A stretch of 64,000 nucleotides of DNA, taken from the NCBI RefSeq assembly GCF_000482465.1, contig NZ_KI519423.1, forward strand, positions 94,894 through 158,893, read 5' to 3'. Of this stretch, positions 19,801 to 28,611 are shown piece by piece. Position 1 is the stretch's first letter. Each line of letters begins with the position of its first letter. The stretch is from Runella limosa DSM 17973. GTDB taxonomy: Bacteria > Bacteroidota > Bacteroidia > Cytophagales > Spirosomataceae. The notes beneath the pieces were generated by a model that saw only the letters and a program-made list of their open reading frames with translations, had not been told where the DNA came from and did not search any database. A program made the translations under genes and the position numbers.

Positions 19801-19906
19801 TTTTAACCTGCTAACAGTTTCTGACAATCGTCAAATCATGGAACTTAACGTAGGCAGTGCGCCACAAACACGCTTGTTCAACCTTGGGATCAAAGCCCAG
19901 TTCTAA
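16880..19906 (+). CDS. xusC: Second SusC-like transporter of the xylan locus
   Basis: This 1008-residue outer-membrane transporter has a signal peptide (residues 1-24), a carboxypeptidase-regulatory-like domain near 31-105 (KATIVGTNKQPISGAVV), a plug near 125-215 (YLFMIDGVPRE, ALYGSRAAKGVINVITKRG) and a barrel ending LFNLGIKAQF. It differs from the first SusC in the segment before the plug. Instead of the VVVVGYG motif it has EEVNEQVRVAFRDVDKKDL, a divergent form of the TonB-contact region. It forms a second import pair with the next gene. The xus core described in Prevotella and Bacteroides also has two tandem SusC/SusD pairs, so the duplication is expected; the two pairs may prefer different xylan fragments. 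Confidence 0.9.
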   Translation: MKFIKIFLGLCLLLALPKANVVGQNTAPIKIKATIVGTNKQPISGAVVKSSDEVGKATVTDASGTFTLEVPKNEMLSIVAPGFKTKYITSTGPIGEIVMTPEEVNEQVRVAFRDVDKKDLLGGVASVNVQEMLPKNYFTYTLADMEALIPGFNGNSNWGMGSYLFMIDGVPRETGNVAPTEIDQIVFLKGANAVALYGSRAAKGVINVITKRGTAGQSKFDLRVNSGVNVPKAFPRYLGSAEYMTLYNEARRNDGLTNLYSELDIYNHASGVNKYRYPNIDFYSPEYLKNAYGSYDATAEISGGNERVRYYTNLGYATSGSLLNFGEAKNNNNSDRINFRGNIDIKLNEFISVNADATAIFFTGRGVNANFWNSATTVRPNRFSPLIPIDMIEKEDAASQVFVQNSNNIIDGKYLLGGTQLDQTNPIATIYSGGNNQYANRQFQFNTGIKADLRNVLKGLSFKSAFAVDYATEYSLAYNYSYATYAPTWNKYSGTDLISNLTVYNQDARSGTQNVSGNRYRQTIAFSGQFNYDRTFNANHHLSAILLANGFQQSESAIYHRTSNANLGFLASYNFKHKYYLDLSAAYIHSAKLPPNNRQALSPSVSLGWRVSQEDFLRNSSVVDDLKLTASASILHTDLDIQNYFLYQGVYTGAGSWYGWKDGTGIQATESRRGDNPSMKFPKREEIALGFEGTFFKKLLTLNGSFFINKLSGNIIQASVLFPSYFTTGWPVSSFIPFVNYNDDKRVGVDFGASVNKKYGEVQWTMGLNGTYYEAKASKRAELYENSYQNRQGKPLDAMWGLQSLGMFQTQDEIVNSPTQTFGQVKPGDIKYKDQNGDGIIDTRDEVYLGKGGWFGSPLTLGINLTAQWKKLTFFALCTGRFGGNAMRNSAYFWVDGEDKYSEVVRGRWTEETKSTANYPRLTTLNSDNNFRSSDFWMYKTNRFDLTKVQISYDLTDVLKMKTFVRELGVYANGFNLLTVSDNRQIMELNVGSAPQTRLFNLGIKAQF

Positions 19907-19937
19907 TTTTTTAAAACTTCATTTCGACTGTTACACT

Positions 19938-21737
19938 ATGTTCTGTATCAATAAAGGAATAGTAAAGATGCTGGTTTGTGCGACTGTTTTATTGACAGGA
20001 TGCCAAGACCTCCTAGAACCTGCCATTGAGAATAATAGGCAACTAGACGCCAGTGCGTACTTACCAAGTGATTCAAGATTTCCATTTGGTATTTTGCTCA
20101 ATGGCTACAACAGAATTCCTACGAACTCGTGGTCGTTCAATGACGTCGCTACCGACGATGCCGTCAGCAATGACCAAAACAATGGATACCTAAAAATGGC
20201 AACGGGCCAGTGGACGGCCAACAACAACCCCGCCAACCAATGGACAAACTGCTTTGCGGGTATTCAATACCTCAACATCACCCTCGGCGAAGTTGATAAG
20301 GTACAATGGGTGGCCGACCCTGTGGCCAATAAACTGTTTTCGACCCGCATCAAGGGAGAAGCCTACGGACTTCGCGCGTTGTTGATGTACCACCTCTTGC
20401 AAACGCACGCAGGCAAGGGGATAAATGGGCAAATGCTTGGTGTACCCATTTTAAACAAAGTACAAACCACGAGCGATAATTACAATCTGCCACGGGCGTC
20501 TTTTGACGACTGTCTCAAACAAATTTATCAGGATTTGGACAGCGCTGACATCAAGCTCCCACTCGACTATCGCGACATTACGCTGGGGCAAGAGTCGCAG
20601 ATACCTGCCAAATACGGCAAAGTCACCCTTGAGCAGTACAATCGGGCCTTTGGAGTGACGTTCAGCGGGTTGTTTACGGGCCGTATCGCCAAAGCAGTAA
20701 GGGCACAAGCGGCTTTGTTGGCCGCAAGCCCTGCCTTCAACACTGGAAATGCCACCAAATGGACAGATGCTGCCAACGCCGCAGCGGCGGTACTTAACCT
20801 GAACGGTGGGCTCAATGCCATTCCAAGCGCCGCTACAAGTGGCCTTACTTGGTACTCAAATACCACCGAAATCGGCAACCTAAAAGACGGGGCAAATCCA
20901 CCAGAAATTATTTGGCGCAACAACTGGGGCGAAAACAGGGACTTAGAACAAGCCAATTTCCCTCCTACCCTGTTCGGAAATGGTCGTATTAATCCTACCC
21001 AAAACCTAGTGGATGCTTTTCCGATGCTCAATGGCTATCCCATTAGCAACCCGCTAAGTGGCTATAATCCTGCCGACCCTTATACCAACCGCGACCCACG
21101 TTTGAGAATGTTTATTTTGGTAAATGGTGCAACGGCGGGTGTCAACAACACGGCCATCAACACCACAGCTAACGGCACCACCAACGACGCCCTCAATCGG
21201 GTAGAAACCTCCACCAGAACAGGGTATTATTTACGAAAACTGCTTCGTCAAGATGTCAACTTGAACCCGACCTCGGCCAGCAACCAGCGCCATTACAAGC
21301 CGCACATTCGCTACACCGAAATCGCCTTGGCATACGCCGAAGCCGCCAACGAAGCCTTTGGGCCTACGGGTACGGGCGCCAATACCTACTCGGCTTACGA
21401 TGTCATCAGAGCCATTCGTAGAAGAGCAGGAATCGGCCTTACCAACAACGACCCTTATTTGGAAAGTGCCAAGGCAAGCAAAGAAACCATGCGTCAGCTG
21501 ATTCGGGATGAACGTCGTTTGGAGCTTTGTTTTGAAGGATTTAGATTTTGGGATTTACGCCGTTGGAACGCCACCATGACCGAACCCGCCAAAGGCGTAA
21601 GTATTCAGAACGGCGTTTATACCATTCTGCCTGCCGTCCAAGACCGAGTGTTTAAAGCCCACATGAAATACGGCCCCGTTCCGTACTCAGAAATCTTGAA
21701 ATACTCCGCCCTTGAACAAAACGAAGGGTGGAACTAA
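19938..21737 (+). CDS. xusD: Second SusD-like lipoprotein of the xylan locus
   Basis: I place the start at the ATG at 19938, 31 bp after the upstream stop, because it gives a proper lipoprotein signal (MLVCATVLLTGCQDLLEP). An upstream in-frame ATG at 19857 would overlap the transporter and spoil the signal. The 599-residue product shows SusD hallmarks: RIKGEAYGLRALLMYHLLQTH, IRYTEIALAYAEAANEAFGP, VIRAIRRRAGI and LIRDERRLELCFEGFRFWDL near the C-terminus. It should cover the second SusC barrel on the cell surface and bind xylo-oligosaccharides. Sequence identity to the first SusD is visibly low outside the family motifs. Confidence 0.9.
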   Translation: MFCINKGIVKMLVCATVLLTGCQDLLEPAIENNRQLDASAYLPSDSRFPFGILLNGYNRIPTNSWSFNDVATDDAVSNDQNNGYLKMATGQWTANNNPANQWTNCFAGIQYLNITLGEVDKVQWVADPVANKLFSTRIKGEAYGLRALLMYHLLQTHAGKGINGQMLGVPILNKVQTTSDNYNLPRASFDDCLKQIYQDLDSADIKLPLDYRDITLGQESQIPAKYGKVTLEQYNRAFGVTFSGLFTGRIAKAVRAQAALLAASPAFNTGNATKWTDAANAAAAVLNLNGGLNAIPSAATSGLTWYSNTTEIGNLKDGANPPEIIWRNNWGENRDLEQANFPPTLFGNGRINPTQNLVDAFPMLNGYPISNPLSGYNPADPYTNRDPRLRMFILVNGATAGVNNTAINTTANGTTNDALNRVETSTRTGYYLRKLLRQDVNLNPTSASNQRHYKPHIRYTEIALAYAEAANEAFGPTGTGANTYSAYDVIRAIRRRAGIGLTNNDPYLESAKASKETMRQLIRDERRLELCFEGFRFWDLRRWNATMTEPAKGVSIQNGVYTILPAVQDRVFKAHMKYGPVPYSEILKYSALEQNEGWN

Positions 21738-21777
21738 TCAGCAACGATCATTTTATCATTGACAAAATTTTTAAATT

Positions 21778-22734
21778 ATGAAGAGATTTGTTTTAATACT
21801 GGTCCTGTTCGCGGTTGGGCTTGCCTCTTGTAATCAGGAAAAGATATTCCCTGATTACAAATTCCAAAATGTCTATTTTGCCTACCAATACCCCGTACGA
21901 ACAATCACTTTCGGCGAAGATACTTACATCAATACCGACTTGGATAACCAACGTAAATGCCAAATTTACGCGGCAACGGGTGGGGTTTACGAAAGCCGAA
22001 GAGACATCACTGTCAAGGTGGCGGTTGATAACTCCTTGCTAAAAAGTGGGATGTTGTTTGGAGCTGGCAAAGACGAAATACTCGCCATGCCAACCAACTA
22101 TTACGCCTTGGCATCTGACCAAATTGTTATTCCAAAGGGAACATTATCAGGCGGAGTGGACGTGCAGCTAACCGATGCGTTTTTTGCTGACCCCAAATCC
22201 ATCAAAAACACCTACGTCATTCCGTTGAGAATAACCCAAACTGACGCTGACTCTATTCTTCGCACCAAGAACTTTGTTTTGTATGCCATCAAGTACGTCA
22301 ATGCTTGGCACGGCAACTACCTCCGCCGTGGCACAGACGTTGTGACGGGCAGTGTCAATCAGACCATCGTTCGCCACGCGCAGTTTGTCGAGAAAGATGA
22401 AGTAAACAAGCTCACCACCAAGTCGATGAGCGAGCTTGAGTTTCCTGTGGTCATCAAAGATAAAGACGGCAAAAACGTCAACGTAACGCTTTTGATGCGA
22501 TTTGAAGGAGAAAACAAATGCACCATTTCGTCGGCTACCCCCAACTATACCGCCAGCGGAAGCGGCACTTTTGTCAAAAAAGGAGAGAAAAACAGCTGGG
22601 GTAATAAAGACCGCGATGCGTTGTATCTCAAATACGAAATAACCATGGCAGGGATGAAAGTAGCTACCACCGACACCCTCGTGATGCGCGACCGCACCGT
22701 GGCATTGGAAACTTTTTCACCCGTGGCAAAATAA
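21778..22734 (+). CDS. xusE: DUF1735-type surface lipoprotein (XusE-like)
   Basis: The 318-residue product begins with a lipoprotein signal (LFAVGLASCNQEKIFPDY, Cys about residue 18). Residues about 28-190 resemble the DUF1735/BT_3987-like N-terminal domain found in SusE-position proteins (VYFAYQYPVRTITFGED, VTVKVAVDNSLL-like strands, TYVIPLRITQTDADSI). The C-terminal part (about 200-318) resembles the DUF5627-type domain. It lies 40 bp after the second SusD and 28 bp before the xylanase, the position of XusE in the described xylan core. Probable role: surface glycan binding that complements the SusD proteins. The family is defined by sequence and position; biochemical function is inferred. 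Confidence 0.8.
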   Translation: MKRFVLILVLFAVGLASCNQEKIFPDYKFQNVYFAYQYPVRTITFGEDTYINTDLDNQRKCQIYAATGGVYESRRDITVKVAVDNSLLKSGMLFGAGKDEILAMPTNYYALASDQIVIPKGTLSGGVDVQLTDAFFADPKSIKNTYVIPLRITQTDADSILRTKNFVLYAIKYVNAWHGNYLRRGTDVVTGSVNQTIVRHAQFVEKDEVNKLTTKSMSELEFPVVIKDKDGKNVNVTLLMRFEGENKCTISSATPNYTASGSGTFVKKGEKNSWGNKDRDALYLKYEITMAGMKVATTDTLVMRDRTVALETFSPVAK

Positions 22735-22762
22735 CCTTTGAGCCCATTAGAACAGTAATCTT

Positions 22763-24445
22763 ATGAAAAAAATACATCAACTTGCGTTGGGACTAACCAC
22801 CTGTGTGGCAGCCTCATGCACCACTTTCGAGCCCGTGGACTTTAAAGTCGATAAGCCCGAAAGTGTCGCAATTCAGGAGAATATTGATGCCTACCCCGCA
22901 CTCAAATCTTACATCAATCGCAGCGCTCATCCAAATTTCAAATTGGGCGTAGCCCTTTCTTTGGCCGACTACAACAATAAAAATGTGATGTATCGGTTGG
23001 CCAATAAAAATTTCGATGAAATTGCCCTTGGCTATGAAATGAAACATGGCGCGGTGGTGCAGTCAAACGGCAACTTGGCGCTTGACAATGTGACCAAACT
23101 GTTGGAAACTGCCAAAGCAGCAGGGACATCGGTCTATGGGCATACCCTTTGCTGGCACGCCAACCAAAACGCCACTTATTTGAAAAGTGTCATTGCCCCC
23201 GATATTTTATCATCAACGGGGCCTGGTTGGGATTTAATCACCGCTAATGATTTTGAAACCGATGCCGCCACTAATTTTCAGAGTAATGCGAATGCCGTAA
23301 TATCTTACACGGCCGCTGGCCAAGGTACCAACGGAGTGGGAAGAGCCTTGAAAATTTCCAATGCCAGTGTGCGCGCCAACGACTGGGAAGCTCAGTTTTT
23401 CGTACGTTTTTCTCCTGCTGCCGTGTTGGGAGAAAAATACATTCTCAAAATGGACGTGAAGGCCGATGTTGCCGCCTCTTACCCAACGCAGGCCCACGTA
23501 ACGCCTGGTGCCTACAAACACTGGGACTTTTTTGGAACGATTGCCGCTACGCCCACTTGGACTACTTATACCAAAGAGATTACCGTTACTGCTGATATGG
23601 CTACCTGTGGTGCCATTGCTTTTAACCTTGGTAAAACGGCCACGAATTATTATTTCGATAACCTCTCTTTGACAAAGTACAATGCGACAGGAAGTGTTCA
23701 GACAAAAGAAAAAGCACCTGAATTAAAGAAAACACTCATTACCAGTGCTTTGGACAAGTGGATGTCGGGCATGATGAATGTAGCCAAACCTTACGTTAAA
23801 GCCTGGGATGTGGTCAATGAACCGATGGACGACGCCAAACCGTTTGAGCTAAAAACGGGTGTGGGCAAAACCCTCAAAGGTGACGAATTTTATTGGCAAG
23901 ATTACATGGGTAAAGATTACGCCGTGACTGCCTTTCAGTTGGCAAGAAAATACGGTAATCCCAACGATATTCTTTTCATCAATGATTATAACCTTGAATA
24001 CAACCTAGATAAATGTAGAGGAATCATCGAGTACGTAAAGTATATCGAAAGTAAAGGGGCAAAAGTCGATGGTATCGGTACCCAAATGCACATCGGCATC
24101 GACTCTGACAAAACCAAGATTGCGGATATGTTTAAACTTTTGGCTGGTACGGGCAAGTTGATTAAAATTTCGGAATTGGACATTGGCTTGGCGGGCGTAA
24201 AAACGGCAGCGGCCACTCAGGAACATTACAAAGCCCAAGCCGAAATGTACAAGTACGTGATTGACAAATACTTTGAGATTATACCTGCGGCGCAACGCTA
24301 CGGCATCACGATTTGGAGCCCGTTGGACAGCCCCGCAAGCTCAAGCTGGAGAGCGGATGAACCCGTAGGGCTTTGGACACAACAATACGTGAGAAAATTA
24401 GCCTATTCGCTCGTAGCGGAATCGGTTAAGGCCAATATGAAGTAA
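22763..24445 (+). CDS. xyn10C: GH10 endo-1,4-beta-xylanase with internal CBM
   Basis: The 560-residue lipoprotein (lipobox AASCTTFEP, Cys19) is a glycoside hydrolase family 10 xylanase that cuts beta-1,4-xylan internally. GH10 motifs: HTLCWHAN at 127-134, WDVVNEP with acid/base Glu353, and ISELDIG with nucleophile Glu471. The catalytic barrel is interrupted at about residues 155-310 by a jelly-roll module (VGRALKISN, YFDNLSLTKYN) resembling carbohydrate-binding families 4/22. Xylanases of Bacteroides and Prevotella xylan loci show the same split design. The lipid anchor puts the enzyme on the surface beside the Sus transporters. It is the last structural gene of the operon and its only recognisable glycoside hydrolase. 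The symbol follows locus synteny. Confidence 0.92.
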   Translation: MKKIHQLALGLTTCVAASCTTFEPVDFKVDKPESVAIQENIDAYPALKSYINRSAHPNFKLGVALSLADYNNKNVMYRLANKNFDEIALGYEMKHGAVVQSNGNLALDNVTKLLETAKAAGTSVYGHTLCWHANQNATYLKSVIAPDILSSTGPGWDLITANDFETDAATNFQSNANAVISYTAAGQGTNGVGRALKISNASVRANDWEAQFFVRFSPAAVLGEKYILKMDVKADVAASYPTQAHVTPGAYKHWDFFGTIAATPTWTTYTKEITVTADMATCGAIAFNLGKTATNYYFDNLSLTKYNATGSVQTKEKAPELKKTLITSALDKWMSGMMNVAKPYVKAWDVVNEPMDDAKPFELKTGVGKTLKGDEFYWQDYMGKDYAVTAFQLARKYGNPNDILFINDYNLEYNLDKCRGIIEYVKYIESKGAKVDGIGTQMHIGIDSDKTKIADMFKLLAGTGKLIKISELDIGLAGVKTAAATQEHYKAQAEMYKYVIDKYFEIIPAAQRYGITIWSPLDSPASSSWRADEPVGLWTQQYVRKLAYSLVAESVKANMK

Positions 24446-24468
24446 TCGTCAAGGCACGACGTCTTTTT

Positions 24469-24502
24469 CAATCCCCCACATGTAAAAAATGATGGGGGAT
24501 TG
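24469..24502 (+). terminator. Hairpin between xylanase and hybrid sensor
   Basis: CAATCCCCCA (24469-24478) pairs perfectly with TGGGGGATTG (24493-24502) around a 14-base loop. It lies 23 bp past the xylanase stop and just before the sensor start. The T content after the stem is low (CTTTCATT), so it may only partly stop transcription, or protect the end of the operon message while letting some read-through feed the regulator. Confidence 0.5.
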
Positions 24503-24514
24503 CTTTCATTAGGT

Positions 24515-27500
24515 ATGAACATGAAGAAGCTTTCCTTTTTATTCGTCTTTTTGGGCCTTGTCCACTTGCTACGTGGGCAGCAGAAGGAGTATAAATTCAT
24601 TAATTTTAGCAGTAAAAATGGCCTAACGTCCAACTCCGTCAATGCCATTCTCAAAGACAAACATGGCTTCATGTGGTTCGGAACGGAAGATGGGCTCAAT
24701 CGGTTTGATGGCCAAAACTTTGTGGCCTATCACCACAACGACCGCGACAGTACGAGCATTGGCCGCGGGCCCGTCGTGGCAATGACCCAAGACAAAACGG
24801 GAAAAATCTGGTTAGCAACCAACTTCATTCTGTCGGTTTATAACCTTAATTTGGATTCTTTCATCAATTATGATTTTTCAAAGTTAGGCTGGATCATCAG
24901 TATCTGTGCCGATCACACTGGAAAAATCTGGGTAGGCACCTACGCTGGACTTTTTATTTTTGACCCTTCCACCAAAAACATCAAGACTTTACAAGCTGCC
25001 CCTACCAACCGTACCAAACTAAATTCAAACATCATCAGGTGTATTTTTGAGGACAGCCGCCACGCCATGTGGGTGGGCACCGACAATGGGCTGCATCTTT
25101 ATACCAACAAAAACGACCAATTCACCCGATTTCTTAGCGACCCAAACCGCCCAGATGCCATTTCGGGCAGTCATATTACGTGCATTGCCGAAGACAAAAA
25201 TGGGCAGCTCTGGGTAGGTACCAGCAAAAACGGGCTGAATGTGATGAAGGGAGCAAAAAATAGTTTTACTACTTATAAATCAGATGCCAACGATGTCAAT
25301 ACCCTTTCCAATAACCACATCCACAAGGTGGCTTTCGACAAAGAAGGACAACTATGGATAGGTACCGAAAGTAACCTAGACATTCTAAACCCCAAAACTG
25401 GCAACGTAACCCGCGTAAAAAGTACTTTTATAGAACAATCAAGTTTTACCCCAAGTATCGTGGGGCGGTCGGTGCGGGATGTTTATATTGACGATACTGG
25501 CATCTACTGGGTGTCTATTTACCAAGGTGGAATCAATAAATACGACACCAATCTTGCCTTTTTCAATCACAAACCTTTTAAACAATTTGACCCCAACGGC
25601 CTAACTGGCAGCTCGGTTATGTGCTTTGCTGAAAGTCCCTCGGGCGATATTTTTATCGGAACGGAAGGAACAGGAATCAATATTTTCAACCGAAAAACGG
25701 GGCAAATTAAGCCCTATAGATTGCCTCAGCAACGGGCCAATGTGTCGTCTGTGATTGCCCTCGAAACAAATGAAAACACCCTTTGGGTAGGCACGTATCA
25801 AGGTGGTTTGTACAATGTAAATCTCGCCACGGGCGCTTCCACTTACTTTCATCTTTCAAGAAGTAATAGCGATACCAAAGATGTCCCCGTCAATTGTTTT
25901 AAAACCGATAAAGACGGAAAAGTCTGGATGGGGACAAATGGGATTGCAGTAGTTCGCTACGACCCCACCACCCGCCAAATAGAAGATAGCGAAAAGATTT
26001 TTGGGGCTAAATTCCCCTTAAATAATTTTATCACAGTCATTGAGCAAGACAAGTCTGGCAACTTATGGTTTGGGTCAAATGGCACTGGGATTGCCGTTTA
26101 CTTCCCCAATGAGCATCGTTTTCAAGTGCTAAATTATGGCAACAGTGGCCTTCCAATCGACCGAGTTCAGACCATTCACTGCGACAAATTGGGCAGGATA
26201 TGGGTGGGCTGTTTGGGCGGCGGGCTGTGTTTATACAAACCTGATACCAAATCGTTTGAGCGATTCGACGAAAGTTTTTCGTTGTCAAATGATGTTATTT
26301 ATAAAATAATAGAAGACGAAAAAGGGAAACTCTGGGTCAGTACCAACAAAGGAATCAGCTCTTTTGATATAGCGAAAAAAATATTTAAAAATTTCACGCC
26401 TTACAACGGCATCCAACAAAGCACCTTCAATATTGGATCTGGTTTTATCACGGCTGATAAAACGTTGTTTTTTGGAGGGCTCAATGGCTTCAACTACTTC
26501 AAATCTGCCGACATTTTTCAGAGAAAAAATACGCCTCCTTTGGTAACAACGGTCTTAAAAATCAATAATAAGCACGTAAATGCAACTGAAAACGCTGAAA
26601 TAACGGAGCCTATTCTAACGGCCAAAGAAATGGTTTTGAGCTACAAACAAAACTTTTCCCTCGATTTTATTGCCTTAAACTATACCGTCCCGCACGAAAA
26701 TAGGTATTCGTACAAACTTGATGGATTTGACAAAGAATGGAACGAAGTTGGCACCAAAAACACCGCTGTTTATACCAATTTAGACCCTGGAGAATATGTT
26801 TTTAGGCTCAAAGCCCACAGCGAAGATGGCTCGTGGGAAACGCCCGAAAAAGTCATCAATATCACCGTAAAGCCGCCTTTTTGGAGTACTTACTATGCGT
26901 ACTTCTGCTATTTTCTGCTGACACTCCTTGCGATTTGGGCCATTAGAAGAAGCTCCATTCAAAAGCTAAAAAATGACTTCATGCGCACCCAAGAACGCTT
27001 AGAAATGAAGCATTTGATTGAAAAAGAACGCCACGACGCCGAACAAAAAATGGAGCTTGAAAAAGTCAAAATCAAGTTCTTGACCAACCTAAGCCACGAG
27101 TTAAAAACGCCACTTACGCTCGTTTTAAACCCCATCGAAAATTTGATGTTTCAGGAAAACAGTACTGAAAAACTTGAAATGTTGAATTTAATCAGCCGAA
27201 ATGCCAAAAGGTTACTGAATTTGGTTAATCAGTTGTTGGATTTCAGAAGAATAGAAGCCAATGAACTTACCCTTCACAAAACCGAAGGCGATTTGGTGAC
27301 GTTTATTCAGGAAATAGTAGATGCTTTTAAGTACATCGCCGTAAGAAAAAACATTGCCTTGCATTTTGTAAGTGCCTTTAATAATTATAATACTTCGTTC
27401 GACAAAGATAAACTCGAACGCATTCTGATTAACCTCCTCTCCAATGCCATCAAATTTACAAACGATGGCGGAAACGTAAGCCTTCAAATCACTGGCGACG

Positions 27501-28600
27501 GCGAGGCGGGCGTAAAAATGATTTTACGCGATACGGGCATTGGATTACCTGCCGACATTCGTGACAAGATTTTTGAGCGCTTTTTTCAAGCCAACAACCA
27601 CGCCGATATTCTGAACCAAGGCAGTGGCATTGGGTTGTCTATCGCCCAAGAATTTGTCAAACTTCACGGCGGAGTCATCAAAGTGGAAAGCGAAGAGGGC
27701 GTTGGTAGTGCGTTTATCATCACCCTTCCGCTGACTCCTATTACTTTTGAGCAATCAACCCCGTTGCACATACCCAAAGAAGCGCTGGATTCGGTAGAAA
27801 ATTTTGCCAAAAAAGAGCCACCAAAATTGGAAAAACCCGTTGTTTTAATCGTTGATGACGACGACGACTTGCGGGCCTATTTGGTGCAAAGTCTCAAAAC
27901 CAAATATAAAATTATCGAAGCGTCTGACGGACGACAGGGTTGGCAAAAAGCGCTGGCCAACCACCCTCAGGTCATCATTAGCGATGTCAATATGCCAGGG
28001 GTGGATGGGGTTGAAATGGTTCGAAAAATCAAAAATGACACCCGAACCAAACACATTCCTGTGATTATGCTGACGGTTTTGTCGGAAGAAACCGAGCAGC
28101 TAAAAGGGCTCGAAGCGGGAGCAAGTGATTATTTGACCAAGCCTTTTAGCTTCCATTTGTTGAGCATCAAAATCGAGAACTTACTCAGTTTGAACAGCTT
28201 GCTAAAAAATACGTACAGCAAACACATCCAGCTAGAAACACCCGAAATCGAGGTAGAATCGGAAGACGAGAAGTTTTTGTTGAAATTTACGCGCTACGTA
28301 GAAGATAACATCGAAAACCCCAACCTTTCGATTGAGGAATTAAGCAAAGCCATGTTTGTCAGCCGAAGCACGCTATATGCCAAAATACTAAATATCACGG
28401 GCGAAAGCCCCGTTGAGTACGTCAGGTCGCTGAAGTTGAAAAAGGCATTGTCGCTTTTACAAAAAAACGACATGAAAATAGCCCAAATCGCGTATTCGGT
28501 AGGCTTTTCTAACCCCAATTATTTTGCCCGGGCGTTCAAAGCCAAGTACAATGTGTCGCCATCTGAATACCTCACGCTCAACAAAAACGCCGTTGCCTAG
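24515..28600 (+). CDS. Hybrid two-component sensor/regulator of xylan locus
   Basis: I use the ATG at 24515 (MNMKKLSF), which gives a good signal peptide and 1361 residues. Domains in order: periplasmic beta-propeller of reg_prop repeats (about 25-680; MWFGTEDGLNRFDG, IWVGTYAGLF, LWVGTSKNGL), a Y_Y_Y domain (about 700-790; YSYKLDGFDKEWN), a membrane segment near 795-815, a histidine kinase core with phospho-acceptor His861 (LSHELKTPLTLV) and ATPase motifs (NLLSNAIKFT, DTGIGLP, GSGIGLSIA), a receiver with Asp1157 (IISDVNMPGVDG), and a C-terminal AraC helix-turn-helix (QIAYSVGFSNPNYFARAF). This is a complete hybrid system in one chain. From its position it should sense xylan fragments and activate the xus operon, like XynR-type regulators. 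Confidence 0.93.
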   Translation: MNMKKLSFLFVFLGLVHLLRGQQKEYKFINFSSKNGLTSNSVNAILKDKHGFMWFGTEDGLNRFDGQNFVAYHHNDRDSTSIGRGPVVAMTQDKTGKIWLATNFILSVYNLNLDSFINYDFSKLGWIISICADHTGKIWVGTYAGLFIFDPSTKNIKTLQAAPTNRTKLNSNIIRCIFEDSRHAMWVGTDNGLHLYTNKNDQFTRFLSDPNRPDAISGSHITCIAEDKNGQLWVGTSKNGLNVMKGAKNSFTTYKSDANDVNTLSNNHIHKVAFDKEGQLWIGTESNLDILNPKTGNVTRVKSTFIEQSSFTPSIVGRSVRDVYIDDTGIYWVSIYQGGINKYDTNLAFFNHKPFKQFDPNGLTGSSVMCFAESPSGDIFIGTEGTGINIFNRKTGQIKPYRLPQQRANVSSVIALETNENTLWVGTYQGGLYNVNLATGASTYFHLSRSNSDTKDVPVNCFKTDKDGKVWMGTNGIAVVRYDPTTRQIEDSEKIFGAKFPLNNFITVIEQDKSGNLWFGSNGTGIAVYFPNEHRFQVLNYGNSGLPIDRVQTIHCDKLGRIWVGCLGGGLCLYKPDTKSFERFDESFSLSNDVIYKIIEDEKGKLWVSTNKGISSFDIAKKIFKNFTPYNGIQQSTFNIGSGFITADKTLFFGGLNGFNYFKSADIFQRKNTPPLVTTVLKINNKHVNATENAEITEPILTAKEMVLSYKQNFSLDFIALNYTVPHENRYSYKLDGFDKEWNEVGTKNTAVYTNLDPGEYVFRLKAHSEDGSWETPEKVINITVKPPFWSTYYAYFCYFLLTLLAIWAIRRSSIQKLKNDFMRTQERLEMKHLIEKERHDAEQKMELEKVKIKFLTNLSHELKTPLTLVLNPIENLMFQENSTEKLEMLNLISRNAKRLLNLVNQLLDFRRIEANELTLHKTEGDLVTFIQEIVDAFKYIAVRKNIALHFVSAFNNYNTSFDKDKLERILINLLSNAIKFTNDGGNVSLQITGDGEAGVKMILRDTGIGLPADIRDKIFERFFQANNHADILNQGSGIGLSIAQEFVKLHGGVIKVESEEGVGSAFIITLPLTPITFEQSTPLHIPKEALDSVENFAKKEPPKLEKPVVLIVDDDDDLRAYLVQSLKTKYKIIEASDGRQGWQKALANHPQVIISDVNMPGVDGVEMVRKIKNDTRTKHIPVIMLTVLSEETEQLKGLEAGASDYLTKPFSFHLLSIKIENLLSLNSLLKNTYSKHIQLETPEIEVESEDEKFLLKFTRYVEDNIENPNLSIEELSKAMFVSRSTLYAKILNITGESPVEYVRSLKLKKALSLLQKNDMKIAQIAYSVGFSNPNYFARAFKAKYNVSPSEYLTLNKNAVA

Positions 28601-28611
28601 CTATACTTTGC

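Noticed and set aside
19857-19937. Earlier start for the second SusD gene, overlapping the SusC gene
   Set aside because: It would put 27 polar residues before the lipoprotein signal; the ATG at 19938 restores a normal signal.
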